A stretch of 64,000 nt of DNA from Dipteris shenzhenensis (taxonomy: Eukaryota > Polypodiophyta > Polypodiopsida > Gleicheniales), in NCBI GenBank assembly GCA_047967505.1, contig CM106540.1, one strand, 5' to 3'. Shown in pieces: positions 23,040-33,515 of this stretch. Under the pieces are notes generated by a model. That model was not told where the DNA came from and made no database searches. It worked only from the letters and a program-made list of their open reading frames with translations. A program made the translations under genes and the position numbers. Each line of letters starts with the position of its first letter. The first letter of the stretch is position 1.

Positions 23040-23305
23040 TCACAAAAGGCATTGTGAGGGAACAAGAGACAACTCCATAGAGGAGAAGGAGAGCTTGTAT
23101 TCCAATGTGTGAACCAATAAGTGAAGGCCAAAGTCAACCATTTGGAATTTTATATGTGCCACCTTTGAAAAGAGGACCAACCCTATTCCCTTTATACCAC
23201 TCTCTTTTACAATCATCTTGGGACCATTTGGCTCTAAGGCCAAATCCTAGCTCTACAAACTTACCATCAACCATCAAATGACATTGCCAACTCATGTAGT
23301 TAACA
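23040..23305 (-). repeat. LTR start (U3) of the recurrent gypsy-type family, with polypurine tract
   Basis: On the minus strand TGTTAACTACATG starts at 23305, directly after 'gaaggggggca', a typical polypurine-tract/LTR junction. The segment 23040-23305 is similar to 23715-23975 and to 56160-56400 (shared 'gagcttgtattc', 'caagtcaaccatttgg', 'ttttatac', 'gggagggccaac'). Confidence 0.6.
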
Positions 23306-23469
23306 TGCCCCCCTTCTCGCTTTTGATCCCACCCTCTGGATCATGTAATGGTCATGGTTGTTGGAGGGTTGTCATTTAAGAACATTACTTTTTCTTCATA
23401 GTGCTATCCTTTTCTATGGAATTGTGCTGGTAGGATGGAGAGTTCATTTGGTGAGGTTTTGGTTCTAGG

Positions 23470-23975
23470 TGTAGTTTGGCAGTGATTCACATGCCATGGG
23501 TATCAGCACAAACATTGATGGAGTACTCCTTCAAACTACTGTGGGTTGAGACCGAAACATGCAAAATCCATCCACTAGCATCACTCTTGTGACTCCTAGC
23601 TTGCTACGATCATGAATCCATAAGGAGAAGAAGAGGGAGGGGAGAGGGAAGTGCAGAAGGGATAGGAGGAGAAGAAGAAGGGAAGAAGAGAAGAAAACAT
23701 GGCATTCATAAACTGCACCATGAGGGAACAAGAGACAAGTCCATGGACCTAAAGGAGAGCTTGTATTCCAATGTGTGCCACCAACAAGTACAGAGCCAAG
23801 TCAACCATTTGGTCTTTTATACATGTGACCTTTTGTAGGGAGGGCCAACACTATTCCCTTTATACCACTCTCTCCTCATTCTTTTACAATCATCTTGAGC
23901 CCATTGCGCTCCAAGGCATAAAGCTAGCTCTACAAACTTGCCACATCTATCATATGACATTGCCAACTTATGTAG
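23470..23975 (-). repeat. Second LTR copy of the same family
   Basis: 23715-23975 repeats the U3-like part of 23040-23305, and 23545-23705 repeats the GA-rich part seen at 16760-16930. Both parts are in the same order and orientation as in the longer copy at 55905-57086. Confidence 0.55.
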
Positions 23976-25239
23976 TTAACATATGGGCCTTGTCTGGGGC
24001 TGGAAAGGCCTTGGATAGAGGTACAATATAGGCTACTCATAGGCACTTGTATGGTGAAAGGCATAGGACAGCATGCCTCTTATTGAGGCAATACAGTGGT
24101 GTAATGCCACGTGTACAAGGGAATATATAATAGGTCATGGAGTGAATGGTTTTTGTACTAAAACAGAGTATGAAAATATGTAGTAAAATTACTAAAACTC
24201 TATCATCTATGCAAAGACACACTATATGTAGTAAAAGTGTATGAATCCATTACACTTTATAGAATGTTTTCATCTTGATATATAATAACTTCATGGATCA
24301 AATAATTTATGTACATCTCAGGGACATCAGATAATGTGTGGTTTTTTCTTGTACAAGGTGAGGTCCCAAGTGAGATGGGTGGGAAACAAGATATCACCAA
24401 TGAATTATGGAACAACATGGATGTCTATAACATTAGCACTCTACAACTAGGCTTTTTGTTATTCAATTTTGTGTTCCTAATTCTTAAGAAAGTTATTTTT
24501 CAATTCATGCAAAGTGTGACGTATTGTAAAAAATAAGCTCCTATCGGTAGAGATCCATGAAGCCCTAACTTGAAGAGTTCACAATAGCCTGCACTTAATA
24601 GTAGACAAGAATGAGAAAGAGTTTTTGAGTAGGTGAGTTTGGAGGAAATTTTTGAAAGGGGGCTCAAAGAGAAGTCTACTAAGATGCACTCCTTGACCCT
24701 AAAACAACTAAGCAAGAAAGTTTAGAAGAAGCTAAAGAATGCCAATAGTGCACATATAGAAGAAGGTGCATGAATGAAAGTGTTAGAATTAGAAAAATGT
24801 TATTTTCTAGTTGTTGATTTAAGATTTCACTTATCTAGATCTATTTGTTTGTAGGTTTGCAAAAAAAAGAAAGAATTTGGGGCAAAACCATTAATAGCCC
24901 AAAAGTTTTGAAACAAGACCTCATCCTAGCTAGGCAAATTGAGAGTACAACACCACCCCACTCTAATCCATCCATTGTGCAAATCCACGTGCTTGCAAGA
25001 GCACGAGTACAATTGTGAAAGTATGCTTTGTACTAAACGACAGATAGGGGATGCAATCCCATCATTTTTTGTAATGTAAGCTTAAATAGAATTTTAGAAC
25101 AATATTGTGAGCCCATTGTATTTTTCTAAATTTTACTTGTTTCTTTATGGAATCAAGTGTTACAATTAGTAATGTTTAATCTAATGTGACCAATATGAAG
25201 AGCCCCCTTCAACCCCATTCTTGTTTGGAGGGCCCATTA
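23976..25239. other. No gene recognised
   Basis: AT-rich, short frames only. By position it may be the degraded 3' end of the minus-strand gypsy whose integrase lies at 25240-25748. Confidence 0.4.
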
Positions 25240-25748
25240 ATACAAAAAATGCAAAGGTGAATGTGGCGAGGCCTGCAAATCAAGTCCCATAATGCTACTT
25301 GGGAACCCTTTTCCCTCTTATGAACTTGAATGGCCTTGTCAGGGTCCCAGCCTCTAAGAATCTAAAGATGCAAGAACAAATACTAAATATGAATGGTTAT
25401 ATTTTCAAAGAGAAGTCTAGCTATGGTCCAAATTGAGTTATCTCCCAAGAATTTGGCTTCTAACCACTTAGCAGCATAATCTGTGGCTTCCAAAATATAT
25501 TTATTCTATGTATACAGAGTCATATTCTTGAAAGGATCCATGTAATCTATGCCCCATCATTGGAATGCTTCCCATATTTGTCTCAACTGGCATGTGATCC
25601 CACAAAATTAATCTTTTTGGTCTTTGATAGACTTTGCATTCCACACAATAAGAATGTTCATCCTTAAATAGTTGCTCCACCACCGTCTTACCTACAAAAC
25701 TTTTTGAGTAGTAAGCTCATAGCTAAAGTGACTTCTAGCTGATCCAAT
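25240..25748 (-). pseudogene. Ty3/gypsy integrase fragment (3' of copia insertion)
   Basis: The minus strand reads EQLFKDEHSYCVECKVYQR, the Cys pair of the integrase HHCC finger, in which the second CQ is YQ. It then reads DYMDPF and YILEATDYAAKWLEAKF after a frameshift, matching the start of the DDE core. The His part of the finger lies directly across the copia insertion (IGSARSHFSYELTTQKVL is formed over the site). Integrase inserts element DNA. Stops and shifts make it inactive. Confidence 0.75.
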
Positions 25749-26036
25749 TGTTGAGATATCAAGCTCTAGCCCCGATATATCTCCTGGATGACTATCATTT
25801 ATGTCACCGCCTATGTTAGTTGTACTCGTGGTGTAGTTATACTACCACGTATGCTTTTGGTTTGGGTTCACATATGAACCACGTATTCTAGGGTTTGACA
25901 TATAGGGTATTTCCCTCTTCTATTGTGTGCAAAAGTGAAGAAAGTTTTTCAGCCTCCAACCTTGTGTCCTCTCTCTTTTGTGTGTTGTGAAGAAAGCTGC
26001 ACTTGAGTCTCCTATCTCTCTCCCTTATTCTTTACA
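25749..26036 (+). repeat. 5' LTR of copia 1
   Basis: Starts TGTTGAGATATC and ends TTTACA. It is identical to the 3' LTR over its first about 180 bp, then lacks an 11-nt TTG-rich segment present in the 3' LTR. Confidence 0.95.
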
Positions 26037-26049
26037 TGGTATCAGAGCC
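26037..26049 (+). promoter_or_regulatory. Primer-binding site (initiator tRNA-Met type)
   Basis: TGGTATCAGAGCC immediately follows the 5' LTR. This is the standard copia primer site complementary to the 3' end of initiator tRNA-Met. The same sequence follows the LTR of copia 2 at 62545. Confidence 0.95.
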
Positions 26050-26099
26050 TTGTTCGTGGTAAGGAGCTCAAGAAAGCAAGCCAAGTTTGTGGTGTCCTG

Positions 26100-26283
26100 G
26101 TAAGAGGACCAGTGTTGCTTTCCTATTTCGAGTTAGGGAGCAAATCTCTGCAGGTAGCACAGCCAAAAGTGCAGGAGTGCACTGTTTCAGATTGAGAGCC
26201 CCTTCGCGGTGTGGCAAGAGCGCAGTATATTTTTGATTTGAGGCCGTTTCGGGGCCCGTTTTGAAGGCGGAAGTTCTTCGCAG
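26100..26283 (+). other. Putative leader intron of copia 1
   Basis: A 184-bp segment starts GTAAGAGG and ends TTCTTCGCAG. Flanks are tgtcctg | gcactcaaaa. In copia 2 the two flanks are directly joined at about 62607, exactly as splicing would give. The segment thus behaves like an intron in the 5' leader, upstream of the gag start at 26568. Confidence 0.65.
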
Positions 26284-26567
26284 GCACTCAAAAAAAGGCC
26301 CTGTTTTTCGCTGGCGCGGCTAGTTGGTGGAAAGGTGCCACAGAAATTGCATCGTATGCCTGTGTGCAGAGATATTGGGAGTTGCAGATTCATGCCTGTT
26401 GCCTGTTGATGCAAAATCGTCACTAGGAAGTGATTGTGTGGTGAAATACCACGTTCGTCAGTGTTGCAGATCTGCCCCTGTGAGGCTTTTTGCAGAAGTT
26501 TTGCTATTTGCCCTTGTGAGGCATTTGCTGTGTTTACAGGTTGCTGTTGCAATTCGTGATTTGTAAA

Positions 26568-29500
26568 ATGTCTGAGAATCTGTCTACCATTGTCAGTGAG
26601 AAGCTTGACAAGAACAACTTCCAAGCATGGAAGTTCAGGATGACAAACTTCCTTATGGGAAAGGGAGTTTGGGAGTACATCAGTGGTGAAACTGCAGAAC
26701 CAGTTTTGGGTGCTGCTCCCACTCCTGCTGAATTGAAGGCCTTTAAAGAATGGCATGAAAAAGCTAGAAAATGCTTGTATTGGCTGTCTGTTAGCATTTC
26801 AGATTCTATGATTGTGCATATACAGGATGTAGAGACGCCTAAGGAGGCATGGGATACATTGGTGAAGCTGTATAGCACAAATACCAAAGCACGAAAGATG
26901 CAGCTAAAGCAGGAGTTGCACAATGTGCAAAGGAAAAATCTGAATATAAATGAGTATTCCTTGAAGGTGAAAGGCCTTGCAGATTCTCTTGCCTCCATTG
27001 GAGCACCTGTTGATGATGAGGACTTAGTGTCCGTGACCTTGAATGGTCTTGGGAAGGATTATGCACAGTTTCGGACATCCATTGGAGTCCGTGAAACATT
27101 TCCTGATTTTCAGGAACTTATTGCTCTCTTGCTGAGTGAAGAGCAAAGGAATGGTGGTTCAGCCACCTCAACTTCTCAAGAGACTGCTTTCTACTCGAAT
27201 ACAAGTAGAGGCAAGGGTAGAGGAAGAGGCCGTTTTGGTGGCCGTGCAGGAAATCAGAACCAGCAGCAACAACAGGAAAACCAGTCCTATGGAGGAGGAC
27301 GTGGTAGTTCTAGAGGCAGGGGGAGCCAAAGAGGCCGTGGTTCATGGCAAAGGAACCAGCAAGTAAATAGCAGCACAGAATGCTATTATTGTGGAAAGCC
27401 TAGACACAAGGAGAATACATGCTATAAAAAGCAGAATGACATCAAAAGTGGGAAGTTGCAGCAAAGCAACTATGCATCATCAAGTGGACATGGTGACGAC
27501 AGAAATGAGCACCTTTTTGTGATGCAGCATATGGTTAACTCCATGTCAGGAGATGCTGCATCTTGCAATGATGTTTGGTATGTTGATTCAGGTGCCTCTA
27601 ACCACATGACCAGTCATGGTGAGTGGTTTCATGATGTTAGAAATTTGGATAAGCCAGGTTATGTTGAAACAGGTGATGATACTGCGCACCCAATTACGCA
27701 GGTTGGTAAAGTGCCATTGGCTATGCAGGATGGCAAAACGAAGTACTTGGCAGATGTACTTCATGTTCCAAAAATCACTAAGAACCTAGTTTCAGTTGGC
27801 CAGATGGTTGAGCAAGGTCTGCAGGTTAGATTTAATCTTGATGGATGCTTTGTTGAGGACTTGAAAAATAAGTGCCGCTTGGTTGCAAAAGGCAACAAAA
27901 ATGGGAGAATGTTCACCTTGGATGTTGATATGCCTGAGGTGAAAGCTACTATGTTTGCGCATGGGAGAGGTGTCATTGCAGATATTGAGATATGGCACAA
28001 GCGCATTGGGCACGTGAATATACAAAGGCTGAAATCTATGCAAACGAAAAACATTGTTGCAGGTTTGCCTAAATTCAGAGTTGAGGGAATGCAAAAGGTA
28101 TGTGAAGCATGCCAAATGGGTAAGCAGGCCAGACATGCATTTCCCAAAAATGCTAAAGTGAGCAGAAGACCTTTGGAAGTGATCCACATTCAGAGTTTGG
28201 ACAACCAAAGCTGCTTCTATTGGTGGATGCCATTATTATGTGACGTTTATTGATGACTACACTAGGAAGGTGTGGATTTATTTTATGAAGCACAAAAGTG
28301 AAGTGTTCAGCCATTTCAAGGCTTTTAAGGCCATGGTTGAAAAAGAGAAAGGTGTGCATATTAAAGTGCTAAGATCTGATGGAGGGGGAGAGTACTTTTC
28401 AGAAGAATTTTGTGAATATCTGAAAGAACAGGGAATTCAAAGGAAGTACTCATGCAGGTCTACCCCTCAGCAGAATGGGGTTGCAGAAAGGAAGAACAGG
28501 CATATTGCAGAAGTAGGACGGGCGATCCTAAATGAGAAAAACATGCCTGATTATTTTTGGGCTGAAGCAGTAGCAACTGCTGTTTATATTATGAACAGAA
28601 CCCCCACTGCAGCTGTCCATGGCATGACGCCTGAAGAAATGTATACAGGCCAAAAACCAGATATTTCTCACTTGAAGGTATTTGGTTGCATAGCTTATGT
28701 TCATGTTCCTGATGAGAAGAGAACAAAGCTGGATCCAAAGGCAGAAAAATGCATCTTTATTGGATATGCTCTGCACTAGAAAGGGTATCGCTGTTATAAC
28801 CCTTCCACTCGCAAAATGCAAGTGAGCAGAGATGTTGTTTTTGATGAAATGAGCAGCTGGTATGCACCAACTGTTATGGTAGGAGATGCAGATGCAGGAA
28901 ATGGGAATGCTGCAATAAATGCAGAGCAGCAATCTCAAGCCTTGAGTGGACCCAGAGAGTCCTCTACTAGTGGATCTAATGCATGGACAGGGAGATTGAG
29001 ATCTAGTGAATCGTCACATGGCAGTCCTGATAGTGTTGTGCAGGTATCACATAAGGGAAAAGAAAAAGTGGACCATGCTCCAGTGTTTGATGTGTCTGCT
29101 GGTAGCTCTCATGTTGATGGAGAGTCAAGTGGCTCTGAAATGAGCCTTGATGAGGAACTTGGGATTCCTTCTGTTGTTACACCTGGTGCAAGGAAAAGCA
29201 GGCATGATTTAAAGACTCCTGCAACTGATCCAGCTGTACGGAGGTCCACTCGTATTAAGTATCCAGTTGACAGGCTGAGATATGATGGGTATACAGCACC
29301 TCACTATGCTTATATGGTCAAGGTTCTAGAGGAGCCAGAGCCCACATGTTTTGAGGATGCAGCAGGGCATAAAAATTGGGAAGCAGCTATGGATGAAGAG
29401 ATGGTTGCCTTGGATGCAAACCACACTTGGGATTTGATGCCTTTGCCTCATGATAAGAAGGCTATTGGCTGCAAGTGGGTTTACAAAGTAAAGCACAATG

Positions 29501-30924
29501 CTGATGGGTCTGTTAGCAGGTACAAGGCAAGATTGGTTGCCAAAGGTTTTGCGCAGACATATGGAATTGACTATGAGGAAACTTTCAGCCCAGTTGCAAG
29601 GATGGCAACCGTGAGAACAGTAATTGCTATGGCTGCTGCAAAGGGATGGTCTTTGCATCAGATGGATGTGAAAAATGCCTTCTTGCATGGTGATTTGCAG
29701 GAAGAGGTATATATGATGCAGCCAGAAGGTTATGAGGATAATTCACACCCCGATTTTGTATGCAGGTTGCGCAAAGCCTTGTATGGCTTAAAACAGGCGC
29801 CGAGGGCATGGTCAGACAAGATAGGGCAATATCTTGTCACTATTGGATTTCAGATTTCCAATTCAGATTTTTCACTTTATGTGAAAAGGACAAACAGAGG
29901 GATTGTGCTTGTAGTCATCTATGTTGATGACTTGATTATTACAGGTGATAGTGATGCAGACATTAATGAAGTGAAGCTACTGTTGAAGCAGAAATTTGAG
30001 ATGAAGGATTTGGGAGAGCTGCGTTACTTCTTGGGCATTGAGGTTATTAGATCCCCGAGTGGGATATGGCTGTTGCAAAGGCAATACGGTTTGGACATGC
30101 TGTCCAAATATGGGATGACAGGCTGTAAGCCTATCTCTATTCCATTGGAGCAGAATGTGAAGCTCAATGCAGAGACAGGTGAGCTTCTTGAAGATATTAT
30201 TATGTACAGGCGCATAGTAGGTAGCTTGATTTACATGACTATAACCAGACCAGATTTGAGCTATGCTGTGGGGCTGGTGAGTCAGTTTATGCAGGCACCG
30301 AGGAAGCCACATTTGGATGCGGCTAGGCGCATACTGCGGTATGTGAAGTCCACATTGCATTATGGACTGTTTTATGAAGCTGGGTGTGCATTACAGGTAC
30401 ATGGATACACAGATGCTGACTGGGCTGGTAGTGTCTCAGACAGGAGATCTACTAGTGGTTTTATGTTTTCCCTTGGGAGTGGTGCCATCAGTTGGAGCAG
30501 CAAGAAGCAGCCAACAGTTGCCTTGTCGAGCACAGAGGCTGAGTACAGGGGTGCAGCAATGGCTGCATGTGAGGTAGCTTGGTTACGGAAGCTACTTGCA
30601 GATATGGGACAGTCAATTCATGCAGCAGTTGTCATTCATTGTGACAACATTAGCAGCATCATGCTTGCTAATAACCCACTTTATCATGCTAGAACGAAGC
30701 GCATTGAGGTGCATTACCACTTTGTGAGAGAGAAGGTTCTAGCTGGTGAGATTGATCTTGTCTATGTCAGCACTGAGGAGCAGGTGGCTGATATTTTTAC
30801 GAAGGCATTGGGTACCGAGAAGCTTCACAGATTTAGGAGCTTGCTTGGTGTACTTGAGATGGATTTGAGCTTGAGGGGGAGTGTTGAGATATCAAGCTCT
30901 AGCCCCGATATATCTCCTGGATGA
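26568..30924 (+). pseudogene. Copia 1 gag-pol polyprotein (one frameshift, one TAG)
   Basis: The start MSENLSTIVSEKLDKNN at 26568 matches the start of copia 2. Gag has a CCHC knuckle (CYYCGKPRHKENTC, from 27381). Protease has DSGASNHM (Asp codon 27585). Integrase has its finger (HKRIGH..CEACQMGK), then RSDGGGEY and NGVAERKNR. A small deletion around 28185-28235 shifts the frame and removes the region of the first catalytic Asp. TAG at 28777-28779 interrupts the end of integrase. RT has YVDDLIITGDS (from 29919). RNase H has YTDADWAG and SSTEAEYRG. The stop TGA at 30922 lies inside the 3' LTR. In working copies the product makes the particle, copies RNA and inserts the DNA. Confidence 0.93.
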
Positions 30925-31180
30925 CTATCATTTATGTCACCGCCTATGTTAGTTGTACTCGTGGTGTAGTTATACTACCACGTATGCTTTTGGTTTGGGT
31001 TCACATATGAACCACGTATTCTAGGGTTTGACATATAGGGTATTTCCCTCTTCTATTGTATTGTTGTTGTGTGCAAAAGTGAAGAAAGGTTTTCATCCTC
31101 CAACCTTGTGTCCTCTCTCTTTTGTGTGTTGTGAAGAAAGCTGCACTTGAGTCTCCTATCTCTCTCCCTTATTCTTTACA
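30882..31180 (+). repeat. 3' LTR of copia 1
   Basis: Begins TGTTGAGATATC right after the polypurine tract (30873-30881) and ends TTTACA. It carries an 11-nt TTG-rich addition near 31055-31070 and two substitutions compared with the 5' LTR. Confidence 0.95.
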
Positions 31181-31185
31181 CCAAT

Positions 31186-33515
31186 ATGTGCTTCAATCAG
31201 TATAACTAGTTTGTTCATGTGCTAACACCCATCATTGTAGCACTCCATCTACACCTTAGAAATATAATTGGACACCTATTAGATTGTACTTCCAAGATTT
31301 TCATGTAGGAGGCCTCTTCTTGCTTGGTTGTGAGGTCATTGGCTATGTAGACTGGTTTAGGGTCTTTGCCTTCTTACACAAGGTCCACTTCATTGACCTT
31401 AGCCGAACCATCATATCTATATTGGTTCCCCTCCTTGACAATCCTTCTCATTTGTTCAAGAAGTATTTTATAGTCTTGGACTGTGTAGGCTTTAAAATGC
31501 TTGAGGATTTGTTGGCCTCCTCTTCTTCATCATCCTCCAAGGCTTTTAGGGCAATTGCTTCTCCTTAGGATAAGTCTTTGTGTTTTTTGCCCTTGGGGCC
31601 TTATCCTTATGTGGATCTTTAGTTTCCAATGGGGCCTTAGCCATGGTTAGAGGGGTTTGCTCTTCCTTAAGGGATTCCAAGGGGGCCTTAATCCTATCTA
31701 ATCTGGCTCCCTAGTTAGAAAAGAACTAGTGGTGTGCCAAAATAGCACCCATGTATCTCAACCAGTGGAGATCCGTCTTGACTTTTTGTATCCCTTGTCC
31801 ATCCTCAGGTGCACTCAAAATATTAATCATATTTAGGAGTACTATGGCCCCGAGCACCTTGGAATCATAAGCCGCCATTCGTGTCCTTGTCTTTTCAACC
31901 GCATCTATGGTCACCAGGATGTGCATCCAATTCTATGAGAACTCAAGTTTTACCAACATAGCATGACAATGTTCACTGGTCTTCTCCTGCATCCCTCTCA
32001 TTGCAAGCTTGGAATATGTTTAGGGAGGTGGTCCGTTGTGTAGTATCAGACTTGGCCACGCATAAATTACTGGTCATGGGGTGTGCCTTCGAGGTCTAAA
32101 GTTCAAGCCTCACAATTTGTTCATCCTTGCACATATAGATTTTGTTGGAGGAGTAGACCTAGTGCATGCATAAAGGTTCTTCCTAGGATGACATCATATC
32201 CATCTGGTGGCCCATGGAAATCCATCACGACAAACTAGACATGGTAGGTGAGGCCAAGAGTTTTGATCTTGAAAGCCCTCAAGACCTCTACCGGTTGTGA
32301 TGTTGCTCCATCTGCTAGCTTGACAACCAGAATGGTACTTCCAATTTCACACCCTCCCCACTTGACCTAGCACTGTTTGGGGACAATACTAACACCCGCT
32401 CCTCTGTCCAAGGTTGTTGTGGCACTCTTGTTTTAGTAAGTGATCGGAAGTACAACATTAGTGTCATCGCTTTCAAAGTACTGGCCAAGTTTATTGACTT
32501 ATATCTTTCAAAATTTTGGCTCTTTTGTGGGGGCAAACATTTTGTGCCTTTAGAGAGATTGTCCCACCACCGATCCTTCCTCATCCACCTTTTCTAGCAT
32601 GAGAGAGGGTTTAGGGGCTCTGTTTAGGGCTTGGTCTTTTGGATGAATAGATCCATGCCCTTGCTGGTCTTGAGACTTTGCTCAAATTTCTCTTAACAAT
32701 CGCAGAGTAGTTGATGTGCCTCTACAAGGCGTTGCTTTTCAAAAGCAGGGTCGGGGTATTTGTTATGACCCCTGACAGGATTCAATTCTACTTGGGTGGT
32801 ACGAGTAAGGTCAGGGTCTACCTCTATTAATACATCAGCTAGGGAATAGCCTCTGGGTACTCACACTAGGATGTCTCATGATTGCCTATGCAAAGCCCAC
32901 ACCACACATTGTCTTGTCTAGGGATAGATGAGGATTGCTTGGGCCTTCTCTTGTCAATCCTCCCTTGAGTTGGAGCCACTTGATTCAAGAGATTGGTGGC
33001 CACCGCATCTATGTTTTCTCCCTTGGCAAGTGGATTTGCCTCCTTGGCTTCACCTGTAATAATGGTTTTGCATGTGTGAGATGCAAATTTAGATGAAGCT
33101 ACTGGTGACTTTTCTATTTGGGCCTTGTCCATTATATTATAATCTAAGAGCACTGCAGTCTTGCTGCACAACTCAAACAACATGGGGTTCAGGGTGAAGA
33201 GATGATCACATATATAGTTTGGCATCCCTTAGCCCAATGAGGAAGTGTGGCAACAATAGTTCATCACTCATCCTCTCGTGAGGCTTGTAGCAAGAGTCCA
33301 AATGTTTAATCATTGCAATATATTCCCATAAGGTCTCATGGTCGTTCTACTTTACCTCTACAATTGGTTGATAGGGCTCCATCTGGGACTAGTGGGGGCA
33401 AACCCCACTATTAATGCTTTTCTAAGCATTTTCCTTTTTTTTTCTCTCTTTAGTGCTTAGGGCCCTATACCATTGGCTTGCCTTACTATCAAGGTTGGAA
33501 CCCGAATGCATTGAC
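31186..33515 (-). pseudogene. Ty3/gypsy gag, protease and linker, minus strand (host of nested insertions)
   Basis: Minus-strand reading from the LINE side gives, in order: gag (LDSKASQWYRALSTKE, then MIKHLDSCYKPHERMSDELL near 33300), a degraded knuckle (WCGLCIGNHE, about 32900), EKFEQSLKTSKG (about 32690), a protease-like domain with DRGAGVSIVP and VKLADGATSQPVEVLRA and VILGRTFM (about 32420-32170), the pre-RT segment PVYIANDLTTKQEE (about 31360), and the start of integrase at 31186. RT is missing. The same family is seen in plus orientation at 52467-53552. Many stops and shifts make it dead. Confidence 0.7.

Larger units (their letters stand above)
25749..31180 (+). mobile_element. Young Ty1/copia retrotransposon, nearly complete, TSD CCAAT
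   Basis: LTRs are 25749-26036 (288 bp) and 30882-31180 (299 bp). They differ by two substitutions and one 11-nt indel. The 5-bp target duplication CCAAT lies at 25744-25748 and 31181-31185. A primer-binding site follows the 5' LTR and a polypurine tract (gaggggga) precedes the 3' LTR. The internal gag-pol order is gag, protease, integrase, RT, RNase H, as in copia. It sits in the integrase gene of a minus-strand gypsy element. The few lesions (one frameshift, one TAG) and near-identical LTRs show a recent insertion. Confidence 0.95.

Noticed and set aside
26187-26756. A long minus-strand frame across the copia leader and gag start
   Set aside because: It is antisense to a well-supported gag start and leader, and shows no domain.
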